This document shows, one piece after another, positions 34,072 to 44,129 of a stretch of DNA of 64,000 bases (the first letter of the stretch is position 1; each line of letters starts with the position of its first letter). The stretch is from Tenacibaculum discolor (GTDB taxonomy: Bacteria > Bacteroidota > Bacteroidia > Flavobacteriales > Flavobacteriaceae). The notes under the pieces were generated by a model. The model did not search any database, had not been told where the DNA came from, and saw nothing but the letters and a program-made list of their open reading frames with translations. The stretch spans positions 211,634 through 275,633 of the forward strand of contig NZ_RCCS01000010.1 in NCBI RefSeq assembly GCF_003664185.1, in the 5' to 3' direction. A program made the position numbers and the translations under genes.

Positions 34072-35109
34072 TTATTTAACGGCAATAATGGCACTTGTAG
34101 GGCCTGTTAAATGCATCATTCTAGTATTGCTAAAACCTGCCTCTTTTGCCCATTTATTAAAATTTGAGAGTGTAAAATCGTAGCCTTCATCTGTTTCAAT
34201 AATCATGTTTAGCGACATCATTAAACCAAAAGTATTTTTGTTTCTGTCATTATCAATAATATTTTCAATAATGATTAGTGCACCATCTTTAGGTAGTGCA
34301 TTATAGGCTTTTTTTATGAGCATTAATTTATCTTTTGTACCCCAATCATGAAGAATGTTTCCCATGGTAATAACGTCTGCTTTGGGTAATTCATCAGTAA
34401 AGAAGTCACCTGAGCGAGTTTCTATTTTGTCGTTTAAGCCAAAATGGTTTACATTTTCTTTTGCTATTGGTTCAACAGCAGGAAGGTCAAAAGAGATACA
34501 TTTTATATGTGGGTTATTTTTAGCTATTTGTATTGATAAATATGCTCCAGAACCACCAACATCACATAGCGTGTTGTATTTAGAAAAATCAAGATCACGA
34601 GCTAATTTTATGAAATTTCCAGCCTGAACACCTGACATTCCGTGTATAAATTCTCGGAGCTTATTTTCATCTGCATAAATTGCTTCAAATAACGGTTTGC
34701 CACCATCTTTTGCCTCGTTTTGTGGTTTTCCAGTAATTAAAGCTTCTTCTAGGTTGTTCCAAAAAGGATACAATCTGTTGTTAGACATTTCCAATATACC
34801 TCCCATATAGCTTGGTTTGTTTTTATCTAAAAACAAATTGGAGTCTTCAGAATTACTATATATAGCGCTTTCTTTTAATCCAGAACGTTGTAAGAAGCCT
34901 AAAGCAACTAATGTGTCAAGAAAGTCGTAAAGAGATCTATCATGAAGTTTGAGCTTATCTTGAATTTCTTTTCCTGATAATCCCCCTTTGCCTAAATGTG
35001 TGAATACCCCCATTTTAACTGCAGTAAGTAAAGTTTTTGAAGCCCAAAAACCCATGCCTACTTCCATGATTCTTGAAGGGGTAATTTGGTTTTCATTTGT
35101 TGAGTTCAT
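34072..35109 (-). CDS. SAM-dependent methyltransferase (O-methyltransferase/dimerisation domain type)
   Basis: A 345-residue methyltransferase of the Methyltransf_2 type (like acetylserotonin or hydroxyneurosporene methyltransferases). An N-terminal dimerisation winged helix (MEVGMGFWASKTLLTAVKMGVF; GLSGKEIQDKLKLHDRSLYDFLD, about 15-75) precedes the Rossmann domain with the SAM-binding CDVGGSGAYLSIQIA (about 188-202), GNILHDWG and a general-base His. It is flanked by two copies of the clpC terminator and clpC tail, marking it as a later insertion between clpC and its original downstream region. Substrate is unknown. Confidence 0.88.
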   Translation of the reverse strand: MNSTNENQITPSRIMEVGMGFWASKTLLTAVKMGVFTHLGKGGLSGKEIQDKLKLHDRSLYDFLDTLVALGFLQRSGLKESAIYSNSEDSNLFLDKNKPSYMGGILEMSNNRLYPFWNNLEEALITGKPQNEAKDGGKPLFEAIYADENKLREFIHGMSGVQAGNFIKLARDLDFSKYNTLCDVGGSGAYLSIQIAKNNPHIKCISFDLPAVEPIAKENVNHFGLNDKIETRSGDFFTDELPKADVITMGNILHDWGTKDKLMLIKKAYNALPKDGALIIIENIIDNDRNKNTFGLMMSLNMIIETDEGYDFTLSNFNKWAKEAGFSNTRMMHLTGPTSAIIAVK

Positions 35110-35213
35110 AGTTTAGTTGTTATAGTTAATAATTAATCTTTTTAGTTTTATTAAGTTCAATTATTAGGGATAAATGAAACTAGTTTATGAGCAGGGGTAA
35201 AATCTGAGGGATA

Positions 35214-35247
35214 AAAAAATCCCGAGTGTTTTGCTCGGGATTTTTAT
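35214..35247 (-). terminator. Terminator of clpC
   Basis: Stem AAATCCCGAG/CTCGGGATTT followed on the minus strand by a T run; begins at the clpC stop codon. Confidence 0.85.
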
Positions 35248-35248
35248 T

Positions 35249-37810
35249 TTATTGGTCTTCGTCTATTTCGGTACGAGTCTCTTTTGGTTTTTCGCCTTTT
35301 TCTATTTTTATGATGAGTTTTTTGTCTTTCTCATCTAAATCCATAAAGATGGTGTCACCTTCATCAAGTTTTGAGTTTACAATTTCTTCAGCTAATGCAT
35401 CTTCAATGTATTTCTGAATAGCTCTTTTTAATGGTCGAGCACCATACTGTTTGTCAAAACCTTTATCGGCAATATAATCTTTGGCTTTCTCACTTAAGTG
35501 TAGCTTGTAACCTAAATCATCAATACGTCTTAGTAATTTGTCTAATTCAATATCAATAATCTTATGAATATCTTCACGCTCTAATGAGTTAAAGATTACA
35601 ACATCGTCAATACGGTTTAAGAACTCAGGAGCAAACGATTTCTTTAAAGCACCTTCAATAATACTTTTAGCGTGTGCATCTTCTTGTTCTTTTTTAGAAG
35701 CAGTTCCAAAACCAACACCACCACCAAAATCTTTAAGTTTACGAACTCCAATATTTGAAGTCATAATAATAATGGTGTTTCTAAAATCTATTTTACGACC
35801 TAAACTATCAGTTATGTGTCCGTCATCTAAGACTTGTAACAGCATGTTAAATACATCAGGATGCGCTTTTTCAATCTCATCTAGTAAGATTACAGAATAA
35901 GGTTTACGGCGTACTTTTTCGGTTAACTGTCCACCTTCTTCATAACCAACATATCCTGGAGGCGCACCAATTAAACGAGAAATGGCAAACTTCTCCATGT
36001 ATTCACTCATATCAATTCTAATTAAAGAATCGTCAGAGTCAAACAACTCACGCGCTAGTACTTTAGCTAACTGTGTTTTACCAACACCAGTAGAACCTAA
36101 GAAGATAAAAGACCCAATTGGTTTGTTAGGATCTTTTAATCCAACACGGTTACGTTGTATAGCTTTAACAACTTTAGTAACAGCCTCATCTTGACCAATT
36201 ACTTTACCTTTTATTAATTGAGGTAATTCTGCCAAACGGCTACTTTCTGCTTCGGCAACACGATTTACAGGAATTCCTGTCATCATCGATACTACTTCAG
36301 CAACATTATCTTCAGTAACAGTTTCTCTATGAAGTTTAGAATCTTCTTCCCATTGGTGTTGTGCAGATTCTAAGGCTGTTTCTATATTCTTTTCGTCATC
36401 ACGAAGCTTTGCAGCCTCTTCATACTTTTGTCCGCTTACCGCTTTAGTTTTACGTCCTCTAATTTCTTCTAGTTTCGCTTCTAATTCTAAAATTTGCTGC
36501 GGAACTACAATGTTTGTAATATGAATTCTTGACCCAGCTTCATCTAAAGCATCAATAGCTTTGTCTGGTAAAAAGCGATCAGTCATATAACGATTGGTTA
36601 ATTTTACACAGGCATCAATAGCTTCATCAGTAAAAGTAACATGATGATGCGATTCGTATTTACCTTTAATATTATGTAAAATTTGTATGGTTTCTTCAAC
36701 GGTAGTAGGATCTACGATTACCTTTTGAAAACGACGTTCTAAAGCACCGTCTTTTTCAATGTTAGTTCTATACTCATCAAGAGTAGTCGCACCAATACAT
36801 TGAATTTCTCCTCTTGCTAAAGCTGGTTTTAACATGTTAGAAGCATCTAATGAACCTGTAGCTCCACCAGCACCAACAATTGTATGAATCTCATCAATAA
36901 ATAATATGATATCATCATTCTTTTCTAGCTCGTTCATCAACGCTTTCATACGTTCTTCAAACTGACCTCTATATTTTGTTCCAGCTACCAAGCTAGCTAA
37001 ATCAAGAGAAACAATACGTTTATCGAATAAGATTCGAGATACTTTTCTATCTACAATACGTAAAGCCAATCCTTCTGCAATAGCAGACTTACCAACACCT
37101 GGTTCACCAATAAGCATTGGGTTGTTCTTTTTTCGTCTACTTAAAATTTGAGAAACACGCTCAATTTCTTTTAAACGACCCACAACAGGGTCTAACTTTC
37201 CCGCAACTGCTAGGGCTGTTAAATCACGTCCGAAGTTGTCTAAAACAGGAGTTTTAGACTTTTTAACTTGTTTTCCTTTTTGTGGTTGTTGACCATAAGG
37301 ATTTGACTTTTCGTCAGCAAACTCATCATCAGATGGAGTTTCTCCTATAGGTGAAATAAACGTATCATCATCTACATGTAGCTCTTTGTACAAGTTTTTA
37401 GCCTGCTCATAATCTACATCATATTTTTGAAGTAGTTTTGTGGTAGGATCATTCTCGTTACGTAAGATGCACAGTAGTAAATGTGCAGTGTCTATTGCGT
37501 TACTTTGATATAATTTAGCTTCTAAAAACGTTGTTTTTATAGCTTTCTCTGCTTGTCTGGTAAGATGTAAACTCTTCCTTTGAGGGCTTGTTAAAGATGG
37601 GGTCGTAGGATTTAGCTTTTCTAGTTTATTGCGAACTAAATCTAAATCAACATCAAAAGTTGTTAATATTTCAATGGCTTTTCCGTCACCTTTCCTAATC
37701 AAACCTAACAAAAGATGTTCCGTTCCAATAAAGTCATGTCCTAGTCGTAAGGCTTCCTCTTTACTGAAAGTGATCACATCTCTAACCTGTGGTGAAAAAT
37801 TATCGTCCAT
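35249..37810 (-). CDS. clpC: ATP-dependent Clp protease ATPase subunit ClpC
   Basis: An 853-residue Hsp100 unfoldase for ClpP. Two N-terminal Clp_N repeats (1-145), a first AAA module with GEPGVGKSA and DEIHTIVGAG, a UVR-type middle coiled coil (EEIRGRKTKAVSGQKYEEAAKLRDDEKN, about 450-480), and a second AAA module with GSTGVGKTQ, DEIEKAH and a ClpB_D2-small C-terminal domain. All Walker and arginine-finger motifs are intact. The C-terminus is acidic (TEIDEDQ). Divergent from gyrA. Confidence 0.95.
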   Translation of the reverse strand: MDDNFSPQVRDVITFSKEEALRLGHDFIGTEHLLLGLIRKGDGKAIEILTTFDVDLDLVRNKLEKLNPTTPSLTSPQRKSLHLTRQAEKAIKTTFLEAKLYQSNAIDTAHLLLCILRNENDPTTKLLQKYDVDYEQAKNLYKELHVDDDTFISPIGETPSDDEFADEKSNPYGQQPQKGKQVKKSKTPVLDNFGRDLTALAVAGKLDPVVGRLKEIERVSQILSRRKKNNPMLIGEPGVGKSAIAEGLALRIVDRKVSRILFDKRIVSLDLASLVAGTKYRGQFEERMKALMNELEKNDDIILFIDEIHTIVGAGGATGSLDASNMLKPALARGEIQCIGATTLDEYRTNIEKDGALERRFQKVIVDPTTVEETIQILHNIKGKYESHHHVTFTDEAIDACVKLTNRYMTDRFLPDKAIDALDEAGSRIHITNIVVPQQILELEAKLEEIRGRKTKAVSGQKYEEAAKLRDDEKNIETALESAQHQWEEDSKLHRETVTEDNVAEVVSMMTGIPVNRVAEAESSRLAELPQLIKGKVIGQDEAVTKVVKAIQRNRVGLKDPNKPIGSFIFLGSTGVGKTQLAKVLARELFDSDDSLIRIDMSEYMEKFAISRLIGAPPGYVGYEEGGQLTEKVRRKPYSVILLDEIEKAHPDVFNMLLQVLDDGHITDSLGRKIDFRNTIIIMTSNIGVRKLKDFGGGVGFGTASKKEQEDAHAKSIIEGALKKSFAPEFLNRIDDVVIFNSLEREDIHKIIDIELDKLLRRIDDLGYKLHLSEKAKDYIADKGFDKQYGARPLKRAIQKYIEDALAEEIVNSKLDEGDTIFMDLDEKDKKLIIKIEKGEKPKETRTEIDEDQ

Positions 37811-37976
37811 AAATTTATTTTCTGTCTCTGTAAAGTTAGTAAGTTTTTTTCTTAAAAATTACAAAAAAGATGCCAATAGTTTTTAACTGACATTCTGACG
37901 AGTAAAATAAGGCGTTTTAATGTTTAATAACCTTATAAAATTGTTAATAAATAACCTTAAAACAGTCTATATATTT

Positions 37977-38008
37977 TTTGTGTAAAACTGAGGGTTATAG
38001 TATCTTGC
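37977..38008 (+). promoter_or_regulatory. Candidate gyrA promoter (Bacteroidota -33/-7)
   Basis: TTTG at 37977-37980 and TATCTTGC at 38001-38008 are 20 bases apart and fit the Bacteroidota TTTG/TAnnTTTG pattern with mismatches in the last bases. Transcription would begin near 38014, giving a leader of about 105 bases. Confidence 0.4.
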
Positions 38009-38045
38009 AATGTTTTAGAAAATGCAGAGAACTAGAAAGCATTTT

Positions 38046-38082
38046 AAAAGTGAGTTTTATCGAGTGTAAAATTCACTTTTTT
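38046..38082 (+). promoter_or_regulatory. Terminator-like hairpin in the gyrA leader
   Basis: AAAAGTGAGTTTTA and TAAAATTCACTTTT form a 14-bp stem (one wobble) with a 7-base loop and end in a six-T run, 36 bases before the gyrA ATG. No plus-strand gene lies upstream (clpC is divergent), so it cannot serve as an ordinary gene terminator; it may attenuate gyrA transcription. Confidence 0.55.
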
Positions 38083-38118
38083 GACGAAAATAAATACTAA
38101 TATTTTAAAAGAAAATAT

Positions 38119-40620
38119 ATGGCAGATGGCGAAAAGTTGATACCTATCAACATTGAAGAGCAAATGAAGTCAGCATACATCGACTATTCTATGTCGGTGA
38201 TAGTATCGAGAGCATTACCAGATGTAAGAGATGGTTTAAAACCAGTGCATAGAAGAGTATTATTTGGTATGCATGAATTAGGAATTAAAGCTACAGGAGC
38301 ATATAAAAAATCTGCAAGAGTTGTAGGAGAGGTGCTTGGTAAGTATCACCCACACGGAGATACTTCGGTGTACGACTCTATGGTGCGTATGGCACAAGAT
38401 TGGAGTGTGCGTTATATGATGGTTGATGGGCAAGGAAACTTTGGTTCTGTTGATGGTGATAGCCCTGCAGCAATGCGTTATACTGAGGTGCGTATGCAGA
38501 AAATATCAGAAGAAATGTTGTCTGATATTGAAAAAGATACTGTAGACCATAAGTTAAACTTTGATGATACTTTACAAGAGCCAACGGTATTACCAACACG
38601 TATTCCTAACTTATTAGTTAATGGAGCGTCAGGTATTGCAGTAGGTATGGCAACAAACATGGCACCACATAACTTAACAGAAGTTATTAATGGTACTATT
38701 GCCTATATTGATAATAGAGACATTGAGATTGATGAGTTAATGCAACACATCAAAGCACCTGACTTTCCTACTGGAGGAATTATTTATGGATATGATGGTG
38801 TAAGGGATGCTTTCCATACAGGTCGCGGACGTATTGTAATGCGTGCTAAAGCTACTATTGAAGAGGTAAAAGGACGTGAGTGTATCGTTGTAACTGAGAT
38901 TCCTTACCAAGTGAATAAAGCAGAAATGATTAAGAAAACTGCTGACTTGGTTAATGAAAAGAAGTTAGAAGGTATTGCAAGTATTCGTGATGAATCTGAC
39001 CGTAAAGGAATGCGTATCGTTTATATATTAAAGCGTGATGCAATTCCTAACATTGTCTTAAACAAGTTATTTAAATATACACAATTACAAACATCGTTTA
39101 GTGTAAATAATATTGCGTTAGTAAAAGGTCGCCCAGAGCAATTAAATTTAAAGCAATTAATACACTATTTTGTTGAACACAGACATGAAGTAATTGTTCG
39201 TAGAACAGAATTTGAATTAAAGAAAGCAGAAGCTCGTGCTCATATTTTAGAAGGATTAATCATTGCTTCGGATAATATTGATGAGGTAATTGCAATTATT
39301 AGAGGTTCTTCAAATGCCGATCAAGCACGTGAAAAATTAATGGAGCGTTTTGAATTAACAGAAATTCAAGCACGTGCCATTGTTGAAATGCGTTTACGTC
39401 AGTTAACAGGACTAGAACAAGACAAACTACGTTCTGAGTATGATGAAATCATTAAGACTATTGCAGATTTAAAAGATATTCTTGCTAATGAACCAAGACG
39501 TTACCAAATTATTAAAGATGAATTATTACACATCAAAGAGAAATATGGTGACGATCGTCGTTCAGTAATTGAATATGCAGGAGGAGATATGAGAATCGAA
39601 GATATGATTCCTAACTCTAAAGTAGTAGTAACTATTTCGCATGCTGGTTATGTGAAGCGTACAAACTTAGATGAATATAAAGTTCAGAATAGAGGAGGAC
39701 GTGGACAAAAAGGAGCAACTACTCGTAATGAAGATTTCTTAGAACACTTATTTGTAGGTACCAACCACCAATATATGTTGTTCTTTACTCAAAAAGGAAA
39801 AGTATTCTGGATGCGTGTGTACGAAGTTCCAGAAGGAGGAAAGAATACAAAAGGTAGAGCTATTCAAAACTTAATAAATATTGAACCAGACGATAAGGTA
39901 AAAGCGTTCTTAGTAACAGGTGATTTAAAAGATGAAGATTACATCAACAATCATTACGTTATTATGGCTACCAAACGTGGTCAGGTTAAGAAAACACCTT
40001 TAGAGCAATATTCTCGTCCAAGGGCTAATGGTATTAATGCTATTACCATTAAAGAAGGAGATGAGTTATTAGAAGCAAAGTTAACTACTGGAGATAGTCA
40101 AGTAATGTTAGCACTTAAATCTGGAAAGGCAATTCGTTTCGAAGAAGCCAAAACACGTCCGATGGGAAGAACAGCTTCAGGAGTTCGTGGTATTACATTG
40201 TCACATGAAAATGATGAGGTAATTGGTATGGTAGCTGTAAACGATATGGAAAGTAATATCTTAGTAGTTTCAGAAAAAGGATATGGAAAACGTTCTAATT
40301 TAGAAGATTACCGTATAACAAACCGTGGAGGTAAAGGAGTTAAAACGTTGAATATATCAGAAAAAACAGGTAATTTAGTCGCTATCAAGAATGTTGATGA
40401 CTCTAACGATTTAATGATTATTAATAAATCTGGGTTAACTATTAGAATGGCTGTAGAAGATTTGCGCGTTATGGGTAGAGCAACTCAAGGAGTTAAGTTA
40501 ATCAATATTAAAGATAATGACGATATTGCTGCAGTAGCAAAAGTTATGCACGAAAAAGATGAAGAAGAAAATGGCACGGAAATTGAAAATGAAACGAATG
40601 AAAGTCAAGAACAACAATAA
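38119..40620 (+). CDS. gyrA: DNA gyrase subunit A
   Basis: The 833-residue breakage-reunion subunit of the type II topoisomerase that introduces negative supercoils. The catalytic Tyr121 is in AAMRYTE; the helix holding the quinolone-contact residues reads [17 protein letters not shown] (Thr82, Asp86). The C-terminal pinwheel contains the GyrA box [11 protein letters not shown] (about 530), which separates it from ParC. A short acidic tail ends the protein. The TPR gene starts 16 bases downstream. Confidence 0.96.
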   Translation: MADGEKLIPINIEEQMKSAYIDYSMSVIVSRALPDVRDGLKPVHRRVLFGMHELGIKATGAYKKSARVVGEVLGKYHPHGDTSVYDSMVRMAQDWSVRYMMVDGQGNFGSVDGDSPAAMRYTEVRMQKISEEMLSDIEKDTVDHKLNFDDTLQEPTVLPTRIPNLLVNGASGIAVGMATNMAPHNLTEVINGTIAYIDNRDIEIDELMQHIKAPDFPTGGIIYGYDGVRDAFHTGRGRIVMRAKATIEEVKGRECIVVTEIPYQVNKAEMIKKTADLVNEKKLEGIASIRDESDRKGMRIVYILKRDAIPNIVLNKLFKYTQLQTSFSVNNIALVKGRPEQLNLKQLIHYFVEHRHEVIVRRTEFELKKAEARAHILEGLIIASDNIDEVIAIIRGSSNADQAREKLMERFELTEIQARAIVEMRLRQLTGLEQDKLRSEYDEIIKTIADLKDILANEPRRYQIIKDELLHIKEKYGDDRRSVIEYAGGDMRIEDMIPNSKVVVTISHAGYVKRTNLDEYKVQNRGGRGQKGATTRNEDFLEHLFVGTNHQYMLFFTQKGKVFWMRVYEVPEGGKNTKGRAIQNLINIEPDDKVKAFLVTGDLKDEDYINNHYVIMATKRGQVKKTPLEQYSRPRANGINAITIKEGDELLEAKLTTGDSQVMLALKSGKAIRFEEAKTRPMGRTASGVRGITLSHENDEVIGMVAVNDMESNILVVSEKGYGKRSNLEDYRITNRGGKGVKTLNISEKTGNLVAIKNVDDSNDLMIINKSGLTIRMAVEDLRVMGRATQGVKLINIKDNDDIAAVAKVMHEKDEEENGTEIENETNESQEQQ

Positions 40621-40636
40621 ATAAACCATAACAAAG

Positions 40637-41875
40637 ATGAAAAAACAAATCTTAGCCCTTTCTTTAGGATTAATGTCGTTAGGGGCAATTGCTCAAAAAT
40701 CAGAACTTAAAGCTGCTGAGAAGGCTATAAAAAAACAAGATTTTACTTCAGCATTAAGTACGCTTAACGCTATTGAAGGGTCTTTAATGATGAACGGTGA
40801 TGATAAATATAAGTCTAAATTCTATTTCTTAAAAGGAAAAGCATTAGCTGCTAAAAAAGATTACAAGAAAGCGGGAGAAGCTTTGAATGCTTTAATAGCA
40901 ATGAAAGAGAATAAGTATACAGATGAAGCTAAGCCTATCTTAAATCAAATGATTCAAGAAGTTTCAAAAAAAGCAGTAGACTTATATAATAATAAAAAAG
41001 ACTATAAAGGAGCTGCTGAAGACTTCTATTTAACATATGTATTAAGCCCAACAGATACTTCTTTTGCTTATAATGCTGCGGTTTCAGCTACTCAAGCTAA
41101 AGACTATGATAAGGCAATAGAATACTATAGAGAATTACAAAAAATAGGTTATACAGGTGTTGAAAAGCAATATGTAGCTACTGATAAAACAACAGGTAAA
41201 GTAGAGAATTTCGGAAATGATAAAGCCAGAAGAGATTTAATGGTGAAGTCAGGAAGTTATGTAAAGCCAGAGACTAAATCTTCTGAGTCTAAATCAGCAA
41301 CAATTGTTAAAAATGTAGCTTTAATATTAAAAGAGCAAGGAAAAACTGATGAGGCTATTGCAGCTTTTAAAGAAGCTCGTGCTTCTAATCCTAAAGATTT
41401 AAATTTAATTTTAAATGAAGCTCAATTATATGTTGATATGGGGAAAATGGATAAGTTTGGAGAGTTAATGAATGAAGCAGTAGCTTTAGATCCAGAAAAT
41501 CCGACTTTATATTATAACTTAGGTGTTGTAAACTTTAATGAAGGAAGAGTAGATGACGCTAAAAAGTATTACACTAAAGCAGTTGAGTTAAAACCAGATT
41601 ATGCTGATGCTTACATGAATTTAGCAGTAGTAGTTTTGGATAAAGAAAAAGCTATCGTTGAGGAAATGAATAAAAACTTATCAAATTTTAAAAAGTATGA
41701 TGAGTTAGCAGCAAAGCAAAAAGAAGTTTACAAAGAAGCTATCCCATTTTTAGAGAAAGCTGACAGTTTAAATAGAAATTTACAAACTGTTAAAACTTTA
41801 ATGAACTTATATGAAGTTTTAGAGATGAGTGATAAGGCTTCTGAATATAGAGAGTTGTATAAATCTATGCAATAA
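40637..41875 (+). CDS. Secreted tetratricopeptide repeat protein
   Basis: A 412-residue TPR protein with signal peptide MKKQILALSLGLMSLGAIA. TPR units can be read around FAYNAAVSATQAKDYDKAIEYYRELQKI, IVKNVALILKEQGKTDEAIAAFKEARASNP and PTLYYNLGVVNFNEGRVDDAKKYYTKAVELKP. It follows gyrA by 16 bases in many Bacteroidota-like contexts, so it is probably co-transcribed, but no functional link with gyrase is evident. A bidirectional terminator follows. Confidence 0.85.
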   Translation: MKKQILALSLGLMSLGAIAQKSELKAAEKAIKKQDFTSALSTLNAIEGSLMMNGDDKYKSKFYFLKGKALAAKKDYKKAGEALNALIAMKENKYTDEAKPILNQMIQEVSKKAVDLYNNKKDYKGAAEDFYLTYVLSPTDTSFAYNAAVSATQAKDYDKAIEYYRELQKIGYTGVEKQYVATDKTTGKVENFGNDKARRDLMVKSGSYVKPETKSSESKSATIVKNVALILKEQGKTDEAIAAFKEARASNPKDLNLILNEAQLYVDMGKMDKFGELMNEAVALDPENPTLYYNLGVVNFNEGRVDDAKKYYTKAVELKPDYADAYMNLAVVVLDKEKAIVEEMNKNLSNFKKYDELAAKQKEVYKEAIPFLEKADSLNRNLQTVKTLMNLYEVLEMSDKASEYRELYKSMQ

Positions 41876-41892
41876 AAAATATTCAAATAAAG

Positions 41893-41927
41893 AAAAAACC
41901 GAAACTTTAAAGTTTCGGTTTTTTTAT
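41893..41927. terminator. Bidirectional terminator between TPR and NlpC/P60 genes
   Basis: AAAAAACCGAAACTT and AAGTTTCGGTTTTTT form a long stem with A and T tracts on both sides, placed between two convergent genes. Confidence 0.85.
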
Positions 41928-41947
41928 GTTATAAAATATTATTAGGA

Positions 41948-42721
41948 TTAATCAATTAAACGTTTGATAACTCTAAGTTTGTGAGTGTGTTGTTGTGTGT
42001 CAACATTATAAATACCACTATGGTCTAGCTTATCAATACGAACTTTTCCATGGGCATGTATAATATTGTAGTCATTCATAATAATTCCTACATGAGTAAT
42101 TATACCTTCTTCATTATCAAAAAAAGCTAAATCACCAGGCTCACTCTCTTCAATAAAACTCAATACTTCTCCTTGTGTAGCTTGTTGTTTAGCATCACGA
42201 AGTAAGTTGTACCCACACAGTTTATATACAGTTTGGGTAAATCCTGAGCAATCAATACCAAAAGGCGATTTACCTCCCCATAAATAAGGAACGTTTAAGA
42301 ATAAAAAAGCGGTTTCTACTATAGAAGATTTTGTTAGCTTATTATTACATACTTTTCCCTCATATAAAAAAGAGGTGTTATTAATATTAATTTTATTGTT
42401 CTTAAATAACGGAAGACGAGCTCCCATAGGAATAGTAGTTAAGTTACTATTATTATCAGTAATAAAATCAATTAATTCACCAGCATAGTGCTTTTTCTCT
42501 TTAGATAAAAGAGTATGTATTTCTTCTGAAATTTCTTCGTATTGTTTATTGTCGATGTATCCCTCATAATTATCGAAAGCTAAACGGATTTTACTCCACT
42601 TTTTAGATTTTTCTATGACTTCAAAATGTTCACCAAAAACAACTTGATTCACCATTTCTGAAGCATCAGAAGGTTCTAATCGAAGAGGAACAATACTCAA
42701 ATTACAAATTCCGAAAGACAT
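41948..42721 (-). CDS. C40 (NlpC/P60) peptidase with SH3-like N-terminal domain
   Basis: A 257-residue gamma-D-glutamyl-diamino acid peptidase-type enzyme. Residues 1-120 form SH3-like modules (KIRLAFDNYEGYIDNKQY). The catalytic triad is Cys158 (GIDCSGFTQTVY), His210 (IITHVGII) and His222 (IHAHG). No signal peptide is evident, so it may cleave imported muropeptides in the cytoplasm, as YkfC-like enzymes do. It lies 25 bases downstream of the thiolase gene. Confidence 0.88.
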   Translation of the reverse strand: MSFGICNLSIVPLRLEPSDASEMVNQVVFGEHFEVIEKSKKWSKIRLAFDNYEGYIDNKQYEEISEEIHTLLSKEKKHYAGELIDFITDNNSNLTTIPMGARLPLFKNNKININNTSFLYEGKVCNNKLTKSSIVETAFLFLNVPYLWGGKSPFGIDCSGFTQTVYKLCGYNLLRDAKQQATQGEVLSFIEESEPGDLAFFDNEEGIITHVGIIMNDYNIIHAHGKVRIDKLDHSGIYNVDTQQHTHKLRVIKRLID

Positions 42722-42746
42722 CTACTAATAGGGGCTTTTAAAACAA

Positions 42747-43922
42747 TTAAACTCTTTCAATAACCATTGCACTAGCACCTCCACCACCGTTACAAATTCC
42801 AGCAGCACCAATTTTAGCATTGTTTTGTTTTAAAATAGAAGTTAAGGCAATAATAATTCTAGCTCCAGAAACTCCTAACGGGTGTCCTAACGAAACCGCA
42901 CCACCATTTACATTTACTTTGTCAGCTGATAAACCTAAAATTTTCATGTTAGCTAATCCAACTACAGAAAAAGCTTCGTTTAATTCAAAATAATCAACAT
43001 CATCAATAGAAACCCCAGCTTTAGCTAAGGCTTTTGGTAATGCCTTTGCAGGAGCAGTTGTAAACCATTTTGGTTCGTGAGCAGCATCAGCATAACCTTT
43101 AATTTTTGCTAGTGGAGTTAACCCTAATTCAGCAGCTTTTTCAGCAGACATTAATACTAATGCAGCACCACCATCATTAATAGTAGAAGCATTTGCAGCA
43201 GTTACTGTACCTTCTTTTGTGAAAGCAGGACGTAAAGCAGGAATTTTATCCATTTTTACGTTTTTAAATTCTTCATCTTCAGAAAAAATGATAGGCTCAC
43301 CACGACGTTGAGGTATTTCTACAGGAACAACTTCATCAGCAAATTTACCTTCACTCCAAGCTTTTGAAGAGCGGTTGTATGATTCAATTGCAAAAGCATC
43401 TTGATCTTCTCTTGAGAATTCATATTCAACAGCACATTCATCAGCACAAACTCCCATAGCTACTTGCTCATAAGCATCAACTAACCCATCTTTTTGCATT
43501 CCATCTTCCATCTTAATGGGTCCGAATTTAGAACCTGTTCTAGCGTGTTGATAATGTGGAATCATACTCATGTTTTCCATACCTCCAGCTACAACAATTT
43601 CTGCATCACCTAAAGCAATAGTTTGTGCAGCTAACATGATAGACTTCATTCCTGATGAACAAACTTTGTTAACAGTAGTACAAGGTACAGTATCAGGAAT
43701 TCCTGCAAAGATTGCAGCCTGACGAGCTGGTGCTTGTCCTAAACCTGCTGAAACTACATTACCCATAAAAACTTCCTCAACCATTTCTGGTTTTAAGTTA
43801 ATTTTATCTAAAGCTCCTTTAATGGCTACAGCACCTAATTTTGGTGCAGGTGTAGTTGATAATGTTCCTAAAAAACTACCAATTGGAGTTCTTGCAACCG
43901 ATACTATTACTACTTCTTTCAT
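42747..43922 (-). CDS. Acetyl-CoA C-acetyltransferase (thiolase)
   Basis: A 391-residue thiolase condensing or cleaving acetyl-CoA units. The nucleophilic Cys88 is in NKVCSSGMK, the catalytic His347 in GHPLGVSGAR and the second Cys377 in GICNGGGGASA; all are intact. The N-terminal VIVSVARTPIGSFLG is typical. Whether it works in degradation or in biosynthesis cannot be told from the context. Confidence 0.94.
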   Translation of the reverse strand: MKEVVIVSVARTPIGSFLGTLSTTPAPKLGAVAIKGALDKINLKPEMVEEVFMGNVVSAGLGQAPARQAAIFAGIPDTVPCTTVNKVCSSGMKSIMLAAQTIALGDAEIVVAGGMENMSMIPHYQHARTGSKFGPIKMEDGMQKDGLVDAYEQVAMGVCADECAVEYEFSREDQDAFAIESYNRSSKAWSEGKFADEVVPVEIPQRRGEPIIFSEDEEFKNVKMDKIPALRPAFTKEGTVTAANASTINDGGAALVLMSAEKAAELGLTPLAKIKGYADAAHEPKWFTTAPAKALPKALAKAGVSIDDVDYFELNEAFSVVGLANMKILGLSADKVNVNGGAVSLGHPLGVSGARIIIALTSILKQNNAKIGAAGICNGGGGASAMVIERV

Positions 43923-44129
43923 GTGCTACTATTTGTTAATTTTTATTTATCCCAATAACCAAAAACGACTAAAATAATAAAGCTGTTAAGTGCTTAATAA
44001 TTATTTTTCTACTATTGATTTCATGTATTGGGTGAATTGTATTAAGATTTGTTTTGCGAAAATAACCATTTTATAACAAGTACTCAAATAATAGAGAAAG
44101 GTTATATTTACATTTTATAAACATCAAAA

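Noticed and set aside
38362..38378. GyrA Thr82 as a quinolone-resistance change
   Set aside because: Ser or Thr at this place is normal variation between species and Asp86 is intact, so no resistance can be claimed.
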